Shown: in pieces, positions 33,201 to 40,896 of the stretch
How positions within the stretch are numbered: position 1 is the first letter of the stretch
How the letters are laid out: the number at the start of each line of letters is the position of its first letter
Assembly (NCBI GenBank): GCA_964532225.1
Contig: CAZHHM010000015.1
Span: forward strand, 1 to 44,521
DNA from: CAZHHM01 sp964532225
GTDB taxonomy: Bacteria > Margulisbacteria > WOR-1 > JAKLHX01
Direction of reading: 5' to 3'
Length of the DNA stretch: 44,521 nt
Notes under the pieces: generated by a model
The model's database searches: none
Seen by the model: the letters and a program-made list of their open reading frames with translations, nothing else
What the model was told of the DNA's origin: nothing
Made by a program: the position numbers and the translations under genes

Positions 33201-34042
33201 CCGTGGTCTCCAGTCTTGTGGTAACAGGACAAAAAGATGCCGATGCCGGCACAGTGCTTGTGAACGGATCTTCATCCGGGGTCACATATCCTACGTCCAC
33301 GACCTGGTCGGCATCCGTTCCGCTTGCAGACGGCACGAACGCGATAACGGCTGTCGCATCCGACGACGTCGGTAACCTGAGCGGAACGACCTCTGCATCG
33401 ACTGTAAGAGGAGAGATGACATATAATGATCCTATCCTAGGCATAACGGTCGTATTCCCTCTGGACTGCGCTGCCACAACGCCTGCTGTATCCACCGGGA
33501 TATACTCTTCTCCTGAAGGGTTGCAGCCTTTCCCGTATGAGCTTGTTCACAAAGGAAGGGCGTATAACATAGCCTGTAATGTCACCAATTTCCTTTTGCC
33601 AGTAACAGTGACCCTGCCTCTTACTGCGGGAGCATCTTCACCGGCGCCCTATTATTGGGACGGCGTGTCTTCATGGAAGAACGACGGGGTGAGCGTGGCA
33701 TCGTCCGGCACATCATCTGTGACCTTCACGACAAGCACGCTTGGCATCTATCTGGTGTTCTCTTCGCCGTCGTCGCTTTCGGACGTTATTTCCTATCCGA
33801 ATCCTTTCAGGATAGGGTCGGGAGCAGGCGTCACTTTCAACAGACTTTCCGGCGGGGAAATAATAAGGATTTACACGGTATCGGGAGAACTGGTATATTC
33901 ATATTCTAATCCCGCAGGGACTGGGTCCTGGTTGTGGGATGTAAGGAACAGCGCAGGTTCGGGTATAACTCCGGGTGTGTACCTGTACCTAATAAGTCTG
34001 GGCGCGGACAGAAGGACAGGCAAACTTGCTATCACTTACTAG
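30236..34042 (+). CDS. Giant secreted subtilase-like protein with Glu for the catalytic His, Tat-like signal and the same C-terminal array (copy B)
   Basis: 1268 residues. The N-terminus MVNRRFFIRSWAVIAAAGILLSG carries RRxFF before a moderate hydrophobic stretch, so Tat export is possible. S8-like residues: D183 (GVISDGM), E215 in GEEGTALMEIVHDIAPDA where His is expected, N296 (SSAGN) and S501 (SGTSASAAHAAG). A PPC-like beta domain (about 325-420) is inserted before the Ser motif. Then come three InlB-B-like repeats, a TIG-like module, fibronectin III and the same C-terminal domain (VISYPNPFR ... GVYLYLISLG ... GKLAITY). The second half is closely similar to copy A, indicating duplication. 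49 nt after copy A. Confidence 0.88.
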   Translation: MVNRRFFIRSWAVIAAAGILLSGTSAAGNGLTKKTELPSSLKKVDSQVLLIKDRLAPGKMKAMSGEGPSSLSNKFIKVDGSSRVQLYVKYSGEPGRLRSDVISAGGIVDKDVPRMSTMQVWLPSDKIEEISGKSYVTKVSLPGYAITKTGSVTSEGDTVHRADIVRATLRHTGNGMIVGVISDGMNGYLQSQATNDLPASIQAQSPFGNLLNGEEGTALMEIVHDIAPDAKLAFSNVQTSLDMLQAMDIVANQFGSNIIIDDLGFYDQPWFEFGSIEQEIDTLFFNNKVYISSAGNFGDRQFHSSDFHDMTAVLNGTSVMAQDFNFGGAQDWNMEFDAYAGGCIVALQWNDQWGASGNDFDLYITDAAGTVLYQSTNFQTGANDPLEYVVIPAAGTYYIAIVSANGTVTASNFKLIVANGVLNEYSTSAGSIIGHPNAAGALAVGAVPWNNPTAIEPYSSQGPTRIDFPAPASLSKPDMVAVDEVSVTGNGGLGSPLSGTSASAAHAAGIAALVWSSNLHYSAAQVASLMAGNAIDLGAAGYDNIFGYGRVDALSAVQGFGTTYTITASAGSNGSITPSGAVTVSSGSNQTFTITADPGYTISDVVVDSVSQGAVSSYTFTNVVSNHTISATFAPASFTITASAGANGSISPSGPVGVSYGANQTFTMTPSGGYYVSNVIVDGVSQGAILSYTFSNVTADHTISVSFTNQSSFIITATATGDGTISPSGQVPVNVYASQSFALTPNTGYRLAALVVDGSNAPLASTYTFNNVGADHTIEATFNNSTPSFDASPDYARQGSVSTVTVTGTDTNFVNGSTNITFSGNGMTASNITVTGTTSLSFTLTVLGNAVPGARTMNIVTGIETISKASGFTVTAAPTGFFPATPAGFSAVSGRTAVLLSWTQNTEPDLSGYKIYRSIASNGTYSLLATVTSGTQTTYTDTAPEGTYYYKITAYNFSGLESLKSSYATGYVDSTAPSSPVIDDLPSRTVVSSLVVTGQKDADAGTVLVNGSSSGVTYPTSTTWSASVPLADGTNAITAVASDDVGNLSGTTSASTVRGEMTYNDPILGITVVFPLDCAATTPAVSTGIYSSPEGLQPFPYELVHKGRAYNIACNVTNFLLPVTVTLPLTAGASSPAPYYWDGVSSWKNDGVSVASSGTSSVTFTTSTLGIYLVFSSPSSLSDVISYPNPFRIGSGAGVTFNRLSGGEIIRIYTVSGELVYSYSNPAGTGSWLWDVRNSAGSGITPGVYLYLISLGADRRTGKLAITY

Positions 34043-35057
34043 CATAAGGACCGCGGTCATACTGGCGGCTCTGGCGGCCGTATCGGTCTGTCCGGCCGTC
34101 CATGCGGCGAACTCGTCCACTGGAACGCTTACCGGCAGCTCATTAAAGCTCCTGTCGCCTGCAAGGCCCGCTTCAATGGCCGATGCTTTCACGGCGATAT
34201 CTGGGGACAACGCCTGTATAGACCATAACCCTTCGGGCCTTATCGACCTGAAGAACGGGGAGCTTTCTTCGTCGTACTCCTCTTGGTTCATGGGGATATC
34301 CTCGGCCAACATGAGCTATGCGACATCCAACAGGGATATGGCTTACGGGATATCGCTCGACTATATCAATATGGGGGATATCGCCGAGACCACTTCCGGA
34401 AATCCTCTCGGAACAGGGAACACTTACTCGCTTTATTCTTACGATATCAAGTTCGCTTTGGCAAAGAAGGTCTCAAGCGACCTGACAGCCGGTGCTGCCG
34501 TCAAATATCTTAACGAAACGATCGCGACATATGACCAGACGGGCCTGGCGGTCGATGCCGGCTTGCTGTGGAAGATGAACCAGCGCTATTCATTCGGCAT
34601 TTCGGCCGTAAATATCGCCGGAGCACTGAACGGCTCAAAGATAGCAGGAGGATATTCTGCCGGCATCTCTTACCGCGCGTATCCGCTGCTGGCCGCTATC
34701 GATCTGGTCCTGCCGAACGATAACGCGTCGCATTTCAGGCTAGGCGCAGAATACAATTTCAATCCTATGCTCGCCGTCCGTCTCGGAATGACGACAAAGA
34801 GCGAGGATGCCGCCGGCGGCACTCTCAGTGCAGGTCTTGGACTTAAGATGAGCACATATTCATTCGATTACGCGTATGTGCCTTACGGCGACCTTGGTCA
34901 GACCCACAGGTTCACGATGAGCTTTGACCTCTCAAGCGCGATCACGGTAGGCAAGAAAAGTACTGACGGGAAGGTCGAAGTGACAGAAACAGTGAGGCCG
35001 GCGGAAAAACCGGCAAAGGATATTACCATCAAGGGCAAGACCTGGAAAAGGCTCTAG
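34026..35057 (+). CDS. PorV/PorQ (UPF0164)-like outer-membrane barrel protein
   Basis: 343 residues from TTG 34026, which overlaps copy B by 17 nt and has AGGACAGG upstream; no ATG fits. Signal peptide RTAVILAALAAVSVCPAVHA. The mature N-terminus, ARPASMADAFTAISGDNACIDHNPSGL, matches the A-R-x-x-M-G-x-A-x-x-A-x-x-x-x-x-x-x-N-P-A-G-L signature of PorV/PorQ proteins, followed by alternating beta-strand sequence ending in a C-terminal KDITIKGKTWKRL. In Bacteroidota PorV carries proteins with a C-terminal sorting domain through the type IX system. Its coupling to two such proteins here suggests the same partnership. Confidence 0.82.
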   Translation: MLSLTSIRTAVILAALAAVSVCPAVHAANSSTGTLTGSSLKLLSPARPASMADAFTAISGDNACIDHNPSGLIDLKNGELSSSYSSWFMGISSANMSYATSNRDMAYGISLDYINMGDIAETTSGNPLGTGNTYSLYSYDIKFALAKKVSSDLTAGAAVKYLNETIATYDQTGLAVDAGLLWKMNQRYSFGISAVNIAGALNGSKIAGGYSAGISYRAYPLLAAIDLVLPNDNASHFRLGAEYNFNPMLAVRLGMTTKSEDAAGGTLSAGLGLKMSTYSFDYAYVPYGDLGQTHRFTMSFDLSSAITVGKKSTDGKVEVTETVRPAEKPAKDITIKGKTWKRL

Positions 35058-36343
35058 ACCGGGACACCTTCTTTTATCACTACCCTGCCGCCCACTATCG
35101 TATGCGTGGCCCTGCCTTTGAGCTTCCAGCCCGAGAACGGGGTGTTCCTGCTCTTTGAGGCGAATTTGTCGGGGTCGACCGTCCACTCTTTGTTCATGTC
35201 GACTATCGTCACGTCAGCGTCATAGCCCGGCTTGAGCGCCCCTTTTTTCAGTCCCAGGATGTTAGCCGGGTTGAGGGACATTTTCGCGACCACATCAGCC
35301 AGTGTAAGCGCTTTGGTCTCGACAAGCTCGGTAAGCACAAGACCGAGACTTGTTTCTAGCCCGACAATTCCGTTCGATGCTTTCGCGAACTCTACCATTT
35401 TTTCTTCCTGATTATGCGGCGCGTGGTCGCATGCGATACAGTCAATAGTACCGTCGCGAAGCCCGGATATCACGGCCTCCAGGTCCTTCTCGCTCCTGAG
35501 AGGAGGGTTCATCTTAGCGTTCGTGTTGTATCCTTCGACAGCGGCCTCCGTAAGACAGAAGTACTGGGGAGCGGTCTCACATGTCACGGGAATATCCTTC
35601 GCTTTCGCTCTCCGTATAAGGTCGACCGACCCGGCTGTAGATACATGCGCGATGTGCACGCGTCCGAAATCCCTGGCAAGCAGAATATCACGCTGCACCA
35701 TGGACTCTTCAGCACTGGCGGGGATGCCTTTAAGACCGAGTATCGTTGAGAGGTAGCTCTCGTTCATCATCCCTCCGTCAGAGAGATGGTGGTCTTCGCT
35801 ATGGCTGATGATGACCTTGTTGAACTGTCCTGCGTATTCGAGAGCGTGTCGCATGACAGAGGAATCCATAAGGCATCTTCCGTCATCGCTGAAAGCGATC
35901 GCTCCTGCCTCGATCATTTTTCCCATCTCAGACAGCTCTTCGCCTTTAAGTCCTTTGGTGATAGCTCCGACCGGGAGTACGTTAACAAGTCCGGCGGCCT
36001 TGGCCCGGTTAATGATGTACTCGATCACGGCCTGGTTGTCCGCGACCGGGTCTGTATTGGCCATACAGGCGACCGTCGTGAACCCGCCTAGAGCGGCGGC
36101 AAGCGAACCGGTAAACACCGTTTCCTTATCCTCTCTGCCGGGGTCCCTGAAATGGACATGCATGTCGATGAGCCCCGGGAACACATGCTTTCCCTTGGCA
36201 TTTATTATCTCGAATCCCGGATGTGCGCTGATATTGCGCGCGACTTCCTTGATCTTCCCGTTCTCGATAAGAACATCCCTCTCTTCATTGATCCCGCTGG
36301 CCGGGTCCACCACATGTCCGCTCTTAATGAGAAGGATGCTCAT
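35054..36343 (-). CDS. pyrC: Dihydroorotase
   Basis: 429 residues, class I type. Metal-binding motifs: PGLIDMHVHFRDPG, ISHSEDHHLSDGGMMNES, VHIAHVSTAGSVDLIR, TCETAPQYFCLTE and IACDHAPHNQEEK. Closes carbamoyl-aspartate to dihydroorotate in pyrimidine synthesis. ATG overlaps the rnc stop by 4 nt. Its TAG stop forms CTAG with the stop of the convergent PorV-like gene. Confidence 0.96.
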   Translation of the reverse strand: MSILLIKSGHVVDPASGINEERDVLIENGKIKEVARNISAHPGFEIINAKGKHVFPGLIDMHVHFRDPGREDKETVFTGSLAAALGGFTTVACMANTDPVADNQAVIEYIINRAKAAGLVNVLPVGAITKGLKGEELSEMGKMIEAGAIAFSDDGRCLMDSSVMRHALEYAGQFNKVIISHSEDHHLSDGGMMNESYLSTILGLKGIPASAEESMVQRDILLARDFGRVHIAHVSTAGSVDLIRRAKAKDIPVTCETAPQYFCLTEAAVEGYNTNAKMNPPLRSEKDLEAVISGLRDGTIDCIACDHAPHNQEEKMVEFAKASNGIVGLETSLGLVLTELVETKALTLADVVAKMSLNPANILGLKKGALKPGYDADVTIVDMNKEWTVDPDKFASKSRNTPFSGWKLKGRATHTIVGGRVVIKEGVPV

Positions 36344-37179
36344 GGCTGTTTTTTCCTTTTCCCGAACAGGTTATGGAACAAACCCTTCGGTCTTTGTGAA
36401 GATGCCTGCTGTGTAGGCGCCGGTGCCGCTGCGACGGGCGCGGGAGAAGCGGGCCTGGGAGCCTTTGGGGGCCTGGTCTTCAGTTTTGAAAGAGCTTCTT
36501 TGGCTGCGTTCTGTTCTGCTTCCTTTTTTGAAAGGCCCTTTCCCGAACCTTGCCTTGAGCCTTTTACTTTTACGTCAACGATGAATATGCGTTTATGTCT
36601 GGGGCCGAATTCTTTTGCTACCAGATATGCCGGCAGTCCCCATTTGTTCTTTTGCGACAGCTCCTGCAGGGCAGATTTATAATCGACGATGAAATCCTTT
36701 GAACTGGCCTTATCGACGGAAGACCTCAGCAGAGAGACCACTGTTTCTCCGGCTTTTTCTATCCCTCCGTCAAGGAAGACCGCCGCAATGATGGCTTCAA
36801 GAGCATTGGCGATGTTAGACTTCTTCCTTTCACCGCCCGAGCGTTTTTCATTCCTGCCGAGCACTAGGTACTGGCCCAGATCAAGGTCCTTTGCTATCTC
36901 AGACAGTGAAACATCCGATACGACAGCGGCCCGTAATTTGGTCAGTTCCCCTTCGCTCATATCCGGGAACCTTTTGTAGATATAATCGGATATTACAAGC
37001 TTGAGGACCGCGTCGCCGAGGAACTCAAGACGCTCGTTGTCTGACGAATCCGGACGTTTCTGTTCGTTGACAAAGCTTGAGTGCGTAAGCGCCTGGTTGA
37101 GTATCTCTTCGGAGTTAAAAGATGTCTTCAGCCGGGATTGGAGTTCTTCCAGTTGTTTTTTCCTGGCCGGGCTGATCAT
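36340..37179 (-). CDS. rnc: Ribonuclease III with a proline/alanine-rich C-terminal tail
   Basis: 279 residues from ATG 37179 (MISPARKK); longer readings upstream run into the divergent promoter. Signature NERLEFLGDAVLKLVI at about 48, then NALEAIIAAVFLDGG, where the second catalytic aspartate position is Asn, and a dsRNA-binding domain (DYKSALQELSQKNKWGLPAY ... GKGLSKKEAEQNAAKEAL). The last about 45 residues are a Pro/Ala-rich, basic extension (APRPASPAPVAAAPAPTQQA) not usual for the enzyme. The start has no ribosome site and a TAAAAT 10 nt upstream. Confidence 0.93.
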   Translation of the reverse strand: MISPARKKQLEELQSRLKTSFNSEEILNQALTHSSFVNEQKRPDSSDNERLEFLGDAVLKLVISDYIYKRFPDMSEGELTKLRAAVVSDVSLSEIAKDLDLGQYLVLGRNEKRSGGERKKSNIANALEAIIAAVFLDGGIEKAGETVVSLLRSSVDKASSKDFIVDYKSALQELSQKNKWGLPAYLVAKEFGPRHKRIFIVDVKVKGSRQGSGKGLSKKEAEQNAAKEALSKLKTRPPKAPRPASPAPVAAAPAPTQQASSQRPKGLFHNLFGKRKKQP

Positions 37180-37208
37180 TTGACTTATTATTTTACAATA
37201 GTTAAAAT
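37180..37208 (+). promoter_or_regulatory. Sigma-70-type promoter of the TPR-leuC-leuD-yugP-miaA operon
   Basis: TTGACT (37180-37185) and TAAAAT (37203-37208) are 17 nt apart. The start near 37215 leaves a short leader with AAGGAGA at 37231-37237. The -35 box touches the rnc start codon. Confidence 0.65.
37190..37195 (-). promoter_or_regulatory. -10 box for a leaderless rnc transcript
   Basis: TAAAAT on the minus strand (37195-37190), directly preceded by TG, ends 10 nt before ATG 37179. It lies inside the spacer of the opposing promoter. Confidence 0.4.
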
Positions 37209-37241
37209 CAATTATCAAGTTTTTTGATCTAAGGAGAGAAA

Positions 37242-38162
37242 ATGAGAGGAACACTATCGCCGATCCTAAGCCATCTTGTCCAGGCGACGATCTCCGCGGT
37301 CGGTGAAAAGGAAAAGCTCGACAGGCTCATCACGAAGTACCGGAAGATGCTTTCTATGGTCGACGGGACCTTTAATGCCTCCGAGATCCGTTTCGGCCTT
37401 GCCGACCTTCTCATAACCCGCGACGAGGAAGGCGACTGGAAAGAGGCCAGGAACCACTACGAGTTCGTACTGGAAAAAGCCCCTTACGGATATTTGAGGT
37501 CTGCTGCGATGGTAGGCAAAGCAGAGCTCGCGATACGGCTTTCTGCCGAAAAGGACATGGAAGACGCCATCGGTCTGGCGCAGAGAGCTTATAAGAACCT
37601 CGCCTCTTTGGTAGGCCCCAGCGATTTTTACAGCGTGAAATGCCTTGTGGTCGAGGCGGAGCTCAGGATACGAAGGAACTTCAAGGGCGACAGGTCAACG
37701 GCGCTCAGGCTTTTCCAAAAGGTCTACGAGGACGACATGGCCGACCAGTATTTCAGGGCCAGGGCGATCGTCGGCCACAGCGAGCTGCTCCTTTACGAAA
37801 AGAAGAAGAACATCGAAAAAGAGATAGCGCTCCTGCACGACGCCACCGAATACCTTGAGGACAAGCCGAACGACTATTTCTGCCTAAAAGCGAAACTGCT
37901 CCAGGGGGAGCTCATCGTGCAGAGGATGGCCCACTATGACAAATCAAGAGCGACAGGCATCTTCATGGGTATTATCGGTAACAAGAACGCCGACATGGAC
38001 CTGGTTAACAGATCTCGTCTTGACCTTGCCGAAATATCGACCGTCGATAAGGCAAAGCAGCTTATAAAAGAGGTCCGCACTTCAAAAATGGTCGACCAGT
38101 ACCTTCTGGACAGGGCTTCGATAATCGAAAAATTCTTAAAGAAGAGGAAACAAGATGGGTAA
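37242..38162 (+). CDS. TPR-like helical-repeat protein of unknown role
   Basis: 306 residues from ATG 37242 with AAGGAGA upstream. Sequence is almost wholly alpha-helical, with repeats of 34-45 residues of TPR/SEL1 character: GDWKEARNHYEFVLEKAPYG, DMEDAIGLAQRAYKNL, DRSTALRLFQKVYEDDMADQYF, ATGIFMGIIGN. No signal peptide. Probably a protein-interaction scaffold; no specific family recognised. It overlaps leuC by 8 nt, so it is co-translated with leucine-pathway genes, though no functional link is obvious. Confidence 0.75.
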   Translation: MRGTLSPILSHLVQATISAVGEKEKLDRLITKYRKMLSMVDGTFNASEIRFGLADLLITRDEEGDWKEARNHYEFVLEKAPYGYLRSAAMVGKAELAIRLSAEKDMEDAIGLAQRAYKNLASLVGPSDFYSVKCLVVEAELRIRRNFKGDRSTALRLFQKVYEDDMADQYFRARAIVGHSELLLYEKKKNIEKEIALLHDATEYLEDKPNDYFCLKAKLLQGELIVQRMAHYDKSRATGIFMGIIGNKNADMDLVNRSRLDLAEISTVDKAKQLIKEVRTSKMVDQYLLDRASIIEKFLKKRKQDG

Positions 38163-39408
38163 GACTATTGCCGAAAAGATACTGTCAAAACACAGCGGAA
38201 AGGACGCCAAGGCCGGGGATATCGTTATTGCCGACCTGGATTTCATGATCGGACAGGACGGGACATCGGGAGTGGCAATCGATGTTTTCCGGAGGATGGA
38301 CGTGCCGAAAGTGGCCGACCCGTCAAGGATCGCCATTATCATTGACCATAGTTCCCCCTCCCCTAACGAAGGCGTTTCCGCTATCCACAAAAAGATCCGT
38401 GAATTCACCGCGGAGCAGGGCATCAGGCTCTTTGACATCGGCGAAGGTGTCTGCCATCAGATAACTCCGGAATTCGGGTTCGTCGTTCCGGGCGACCTTG
38501 TCATCGGCGCCGATTCCCACACTTGCACCTACGGGGCGATAAACGTATTCTCTACCGGTATCGGTTCGACCGATCTGGCAGCCGGCATGGCATCGGGAAA
38601 GCTTTGGTTCAAAGTGCCGGACTCGGTCAAGTTCAGCGTCAGAGGAAAATGGCCTAAAGGCGTCTTCTCAAAGGACCTGGTACTTAAAATAATTGGCGAC
38701 GTTACAGCTGACGGAGTGACTTACAAAGCAGCGGAATTCGCCGGAGAGGCCATAGACGCTCTTTCGGTGGAAGCAAGGTTCACCATCTCCAACATGGCCA
38801 TCGAGATGGGAGCAAAGGCAGGGCTGATGAACGCGGACAAAAAAGCGCTCGAATGGGTAAAAAAGCACTCTTCAAGGATCCCGGCACCCGTCACTGCAGA
38901 TCCTGACGCTGTCTATTCTGCCGTTCACGAATATGACGTTTCAAAGCTTTCGCCGCAGATCGCAAAGCCTCATACTGTAGACAACACCTCCCCGATAGAA
39001 GCGATGGAAGGCCTGGAACTTCAGCAGGGTCTTATCGGGACCTGCACCAACGGAAGGTTGGAAGATCTTGAGGTCGCAGCAAAGATACTTGCCGGAAAAA
39101 ATGTCCGCAGCGGTTTCAGGCTCATAGTAGCTCCCGCGTCAAAGAAGATATTCCTTGACGCCATGGAAAAAGGATATGTCCGGTCCATCATCGACGCAGG
39201 CGGTGTTTTTGTCACGCCGGGCTGCGGGCCCTGCGTAGGAACGCACAACGGTGTGCCGTCTGACGGAGAAAAGGTCATCTCGACGGCGAACAGGAATTTC
39301 AAGGGCAGGATGGGCAACAACAAGTCCGAGATATACCTTGCCTCCCCTGCAACGGTAGCCGCATCGGCTATCGAAGGAAAGATAGCCGACCCAAGAAAAT
39401 ATCTTTGA
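38155..39408 (+). CDS. leuC: 3-isopropylmalate dehydratase (homoaconitase family) large subunit
   Basis: 417 residues, the shorter archaeal/thermophile-type LeuC. Iron-sulfur cluster cysteines in GADSHTCTYG (near 122-128), IGTCTNGRLEDL and VTPGCGPCVGTH. With LeuD it isomerises 2- to 3-isopropylmalate in leucine synthesis; related homoaconitases and methylmalate enzymes share this form, so the substrate is inferred. GAGGAAAC precedes ATG 38155. Confidence 0.93.
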   Translation: MGKTIAEKILSKHSGKDAKAGDIVIADLDFMIGQDGTSGVAIDVFRRMDVPKVADPSRIAIIIDHSSPSPNEGVSAIHKKIREFTAEQGIRLFDIGEGVCHQITPEFGFVVPGDLVIGADSHTCTYGAINVFSTGIGSTDLAAGMASGKLWFKVPDSVKFSVRGKWPKGVFSKDLVLKIIGDVTADGVTYKAAEFAGEAIDALSVEARFTISNMAIEMGAKAGLMNADKKALEWVKKHSSRIPAPVTADPDAVYSAVHEYDVSKLSPQIAKPHTVDNTSPIEAMEGLELQQGLIGTCTNGRLEDLEVAAKILAGKNVRSGFRLIVAPASKKIFLDAMEKGYVRSIIDAGGVFVTPGCGPCVGTHNGVPSDGEKVISTANRNFKGRMGNNKSEIYLASPATVAASAIEGKIADPRKYL

Positions 39409-39737
39409 TGTTATCCCTGTTCAACAGGACATTTTGGATAGTTCTTATCGCGTTCCTGGCTGTAATGATCGCCGTTCCCCTGATCGCGCCGGGCACGGGG
39501 GAAATGGCAAATGATGAGGCCGGGATGAAGTACATGAGCGAACTGTCGGAAAAATGGGGCTCATGGAGCAGGACATACCTGACGCTTTCGCTGCCGGGCA
39601 TGGACTGGGGGCCTCCAGTAGTTGCAGCGCTTACCGGATGCGTGGTGGTCTTCGGAGTGGATATAATGATCAGAAGGAGAACTGACAGTGTTATTAAAAG
39701 GCTTTTCACACAGGACAAAGATAACGGACGACATTAA
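39408..39737 (+). CDS. Small two-helix membrane protein between leuC and leuD
   Basis: 109 residues from ATG 39408, which shares one base with the leuC stop (TGATG). Two transmembrane segments: FWIVLIAFLAVMIAVPLIAP near the N-terminus and WGPPVVAALTGCVVVFGVDIMI near residue 75, with a charged loop between. No family recognised. Its end overlaps the leuD start by 50 nt in another frame. Either a real small protein coupled to both subunits or a fortuitous reading frame; hydrophobic pattern and start/stop coupling favour the former. Confidence 0.6.
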   Translation: MLSLFNRTFWIVLIAFLAVMIAVPLIAPGTGEMANDEAGMKYMSELSEKWGSWSRTYLTLSLPGMDWGPPVVAALTGCVVVFGVDIMIRRRTDSVIKRLFTQDKDNGRH

Positions 39738-40191
39738 TACCGACTACATTATTTCGGGGCGGTACAAGTTCAAGATCCAGGACCCGAACGAGCTGGCAAA
39801 GCACGTTATGGAGGACCTTGACCCCGACTTCTATTCCAAACTGAAGAAAGGCGACTTTATCGTTGCCGGCAGGAACTTCGGCTGCGGCTCTTCAAGGGAA
39901 CAGGCCCCTATGGCCATCAAATACGCCGGCCTCAGCGCAGTTATAGCCAAGTCCTTTGCGAGGATATTCTACAGGAACTGCTTCAACCTGGGCCTTCCGC
40001 TCATCGAATGCGACACTTCAGGCATCGATGATCTTGACGAGCTTGAGATCGACCTGGACAAAGGAGTCCTGAAGAACCTGACAAAAAAGACAGAGGTAAA
40101 GGTGTCCCCTTTCCCTAAAACGATGCAGACGCTGCTTTCGGACGGCGGGCTGGTGAACCATTTCAAGAAGCACGGCGGGTTCGGACTTTAG
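39688..40191 (+). CDS. leuD: 3-isopropylmalate dehydratase small subunit
   Basis: 167 residues from GTG 39688 with GGAGA 7 nt upstream. Swivel-domain signatures: DDINTDYIISGRY and RNFGCGSSREQAPMAIKYAG. Pairs with LeuC. Length and sequence fit the short archaeal-type LeuD/HacB. Confidence 0.94.
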   Translation: MLLKGFSHRTKITDDINTDYIISGRYKFKIQDPNELAKHVMEDLDPDFYSKLKKGDFIVAGRNFGCGSSREQAPMAIKYAGLSAVIAKSFARIFYRNCFNLGLPLIECDTSGIDDLDELEIDLDKGVLKNLTKKTEVKVSPFPKTMQTLLSDGGLVNHFKKHGGFGL

Positions 40192-40209
40192 GCTCAAGGA
40201 GGAAATAAC

Positions 40210-40896
40210 ATGTACCCAATGTTCGACTGGACCTTTATACTTCTGCTGCCCGCGATAGCACTCTCTCTGTACGCGCAGTTCAAGGTCAGCTCGACGTATG
40301 AAAAGCTTGCAAAAGTCAGGAGCTCATCAGGAATGAGAGGAGCCGCCCTTGCCAGACAGCTTCTTGACGGCAACTCTCTGCCTCAGGTCAGGATCAACCA
40401 GGTGCCGGGACACCTTTCGGACAATTACGACCCGCGGGACAAGTCGCTTAATCTCTCTCAGGAAGTCCACGACGGCTCTTCTGTTGCAGCAATGGGCATA
40501 GTAGCGCACGAGGTCGGGCACGCAGTGCAGCACTCTACAGCGTATGCTCCGCTCATGCTCAGGAGCAGTATCGTGCCTATCTCCAGTTTTGGCTCATGGC
40601 TCGCCATCCCCCTGTTCTTCATGGGGCTCATATTCAGCTGGGGCCCTCTCATGGACGCTGGGATAATACTTTTTTCGCTTGCAGTTTTCTTTACCGTGGT
40701 CACATTGCCTGTAGAGTTCAACGCCAGCAGCAGGGCAATGGTAATGCTGCGCTCTTCAGGCCAGTTCTCCGACCGGGAGCTGTCAATGTCAAAGGAAGTG
40801 CTCGATGCCGCGGCCCTGACCTATGTGGCCGCAACGGCCATGGCGGTCCTTCAGCTTTTAAGGCTTATCGCGCTGCGTTCCGGCAGGAATGACTGA
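40210..40896 (+). CDS. YugP-type membrane zinc metallopeptidase
   Basis: 228 residues, preceded by AAGGAGG. Membrane helix at 8-22, then the zinc site H100-E101-H104 in VAHEVGHAVQH, followed by several helices (WLAIPLFFMGLIFSWGP, IILFSLAVFFTVVTLPVEFNASSRA). This is the Zn_peptidase_2/YugP pattern; substrates are unknown. The third ligand is probably in VEFNASSRA. Located between leuD and miaA and overlapping miaA by 8 nt. Confidence 0.88.
   Translation: MYPMFDWTFILLLPAIALSLYAQFKVSSTYEKLAKVRSSSGMRGAALARQLLDGNSLPQVRINQVPGHLSDNYDPRDKSLNLSQEVHDGSSVAAMGIVAHEVGHAVQHSTAYAPLMLRSSIVPISSFGSWLAIPLFFMGLIFSWGPLMDAGIILFSLAVFFTVVTLPVEFNASSRAMVMLRSSGQFSDRELSMSKEVLDAAALTYVAATAMAVLQLLRLIALRSGRND

Noticed and set aside
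35808..36682. Overlapping plus-strand frames antisense to pyrC and rnc
   Set aside because: No family motifs, no ribosome sites; the minus-strand genes are certain.
36340..37254. A longer RNase III starting MFLSFSLL
   Set aside because: It would span the divergent promoter; homology starts at MISPARKK.
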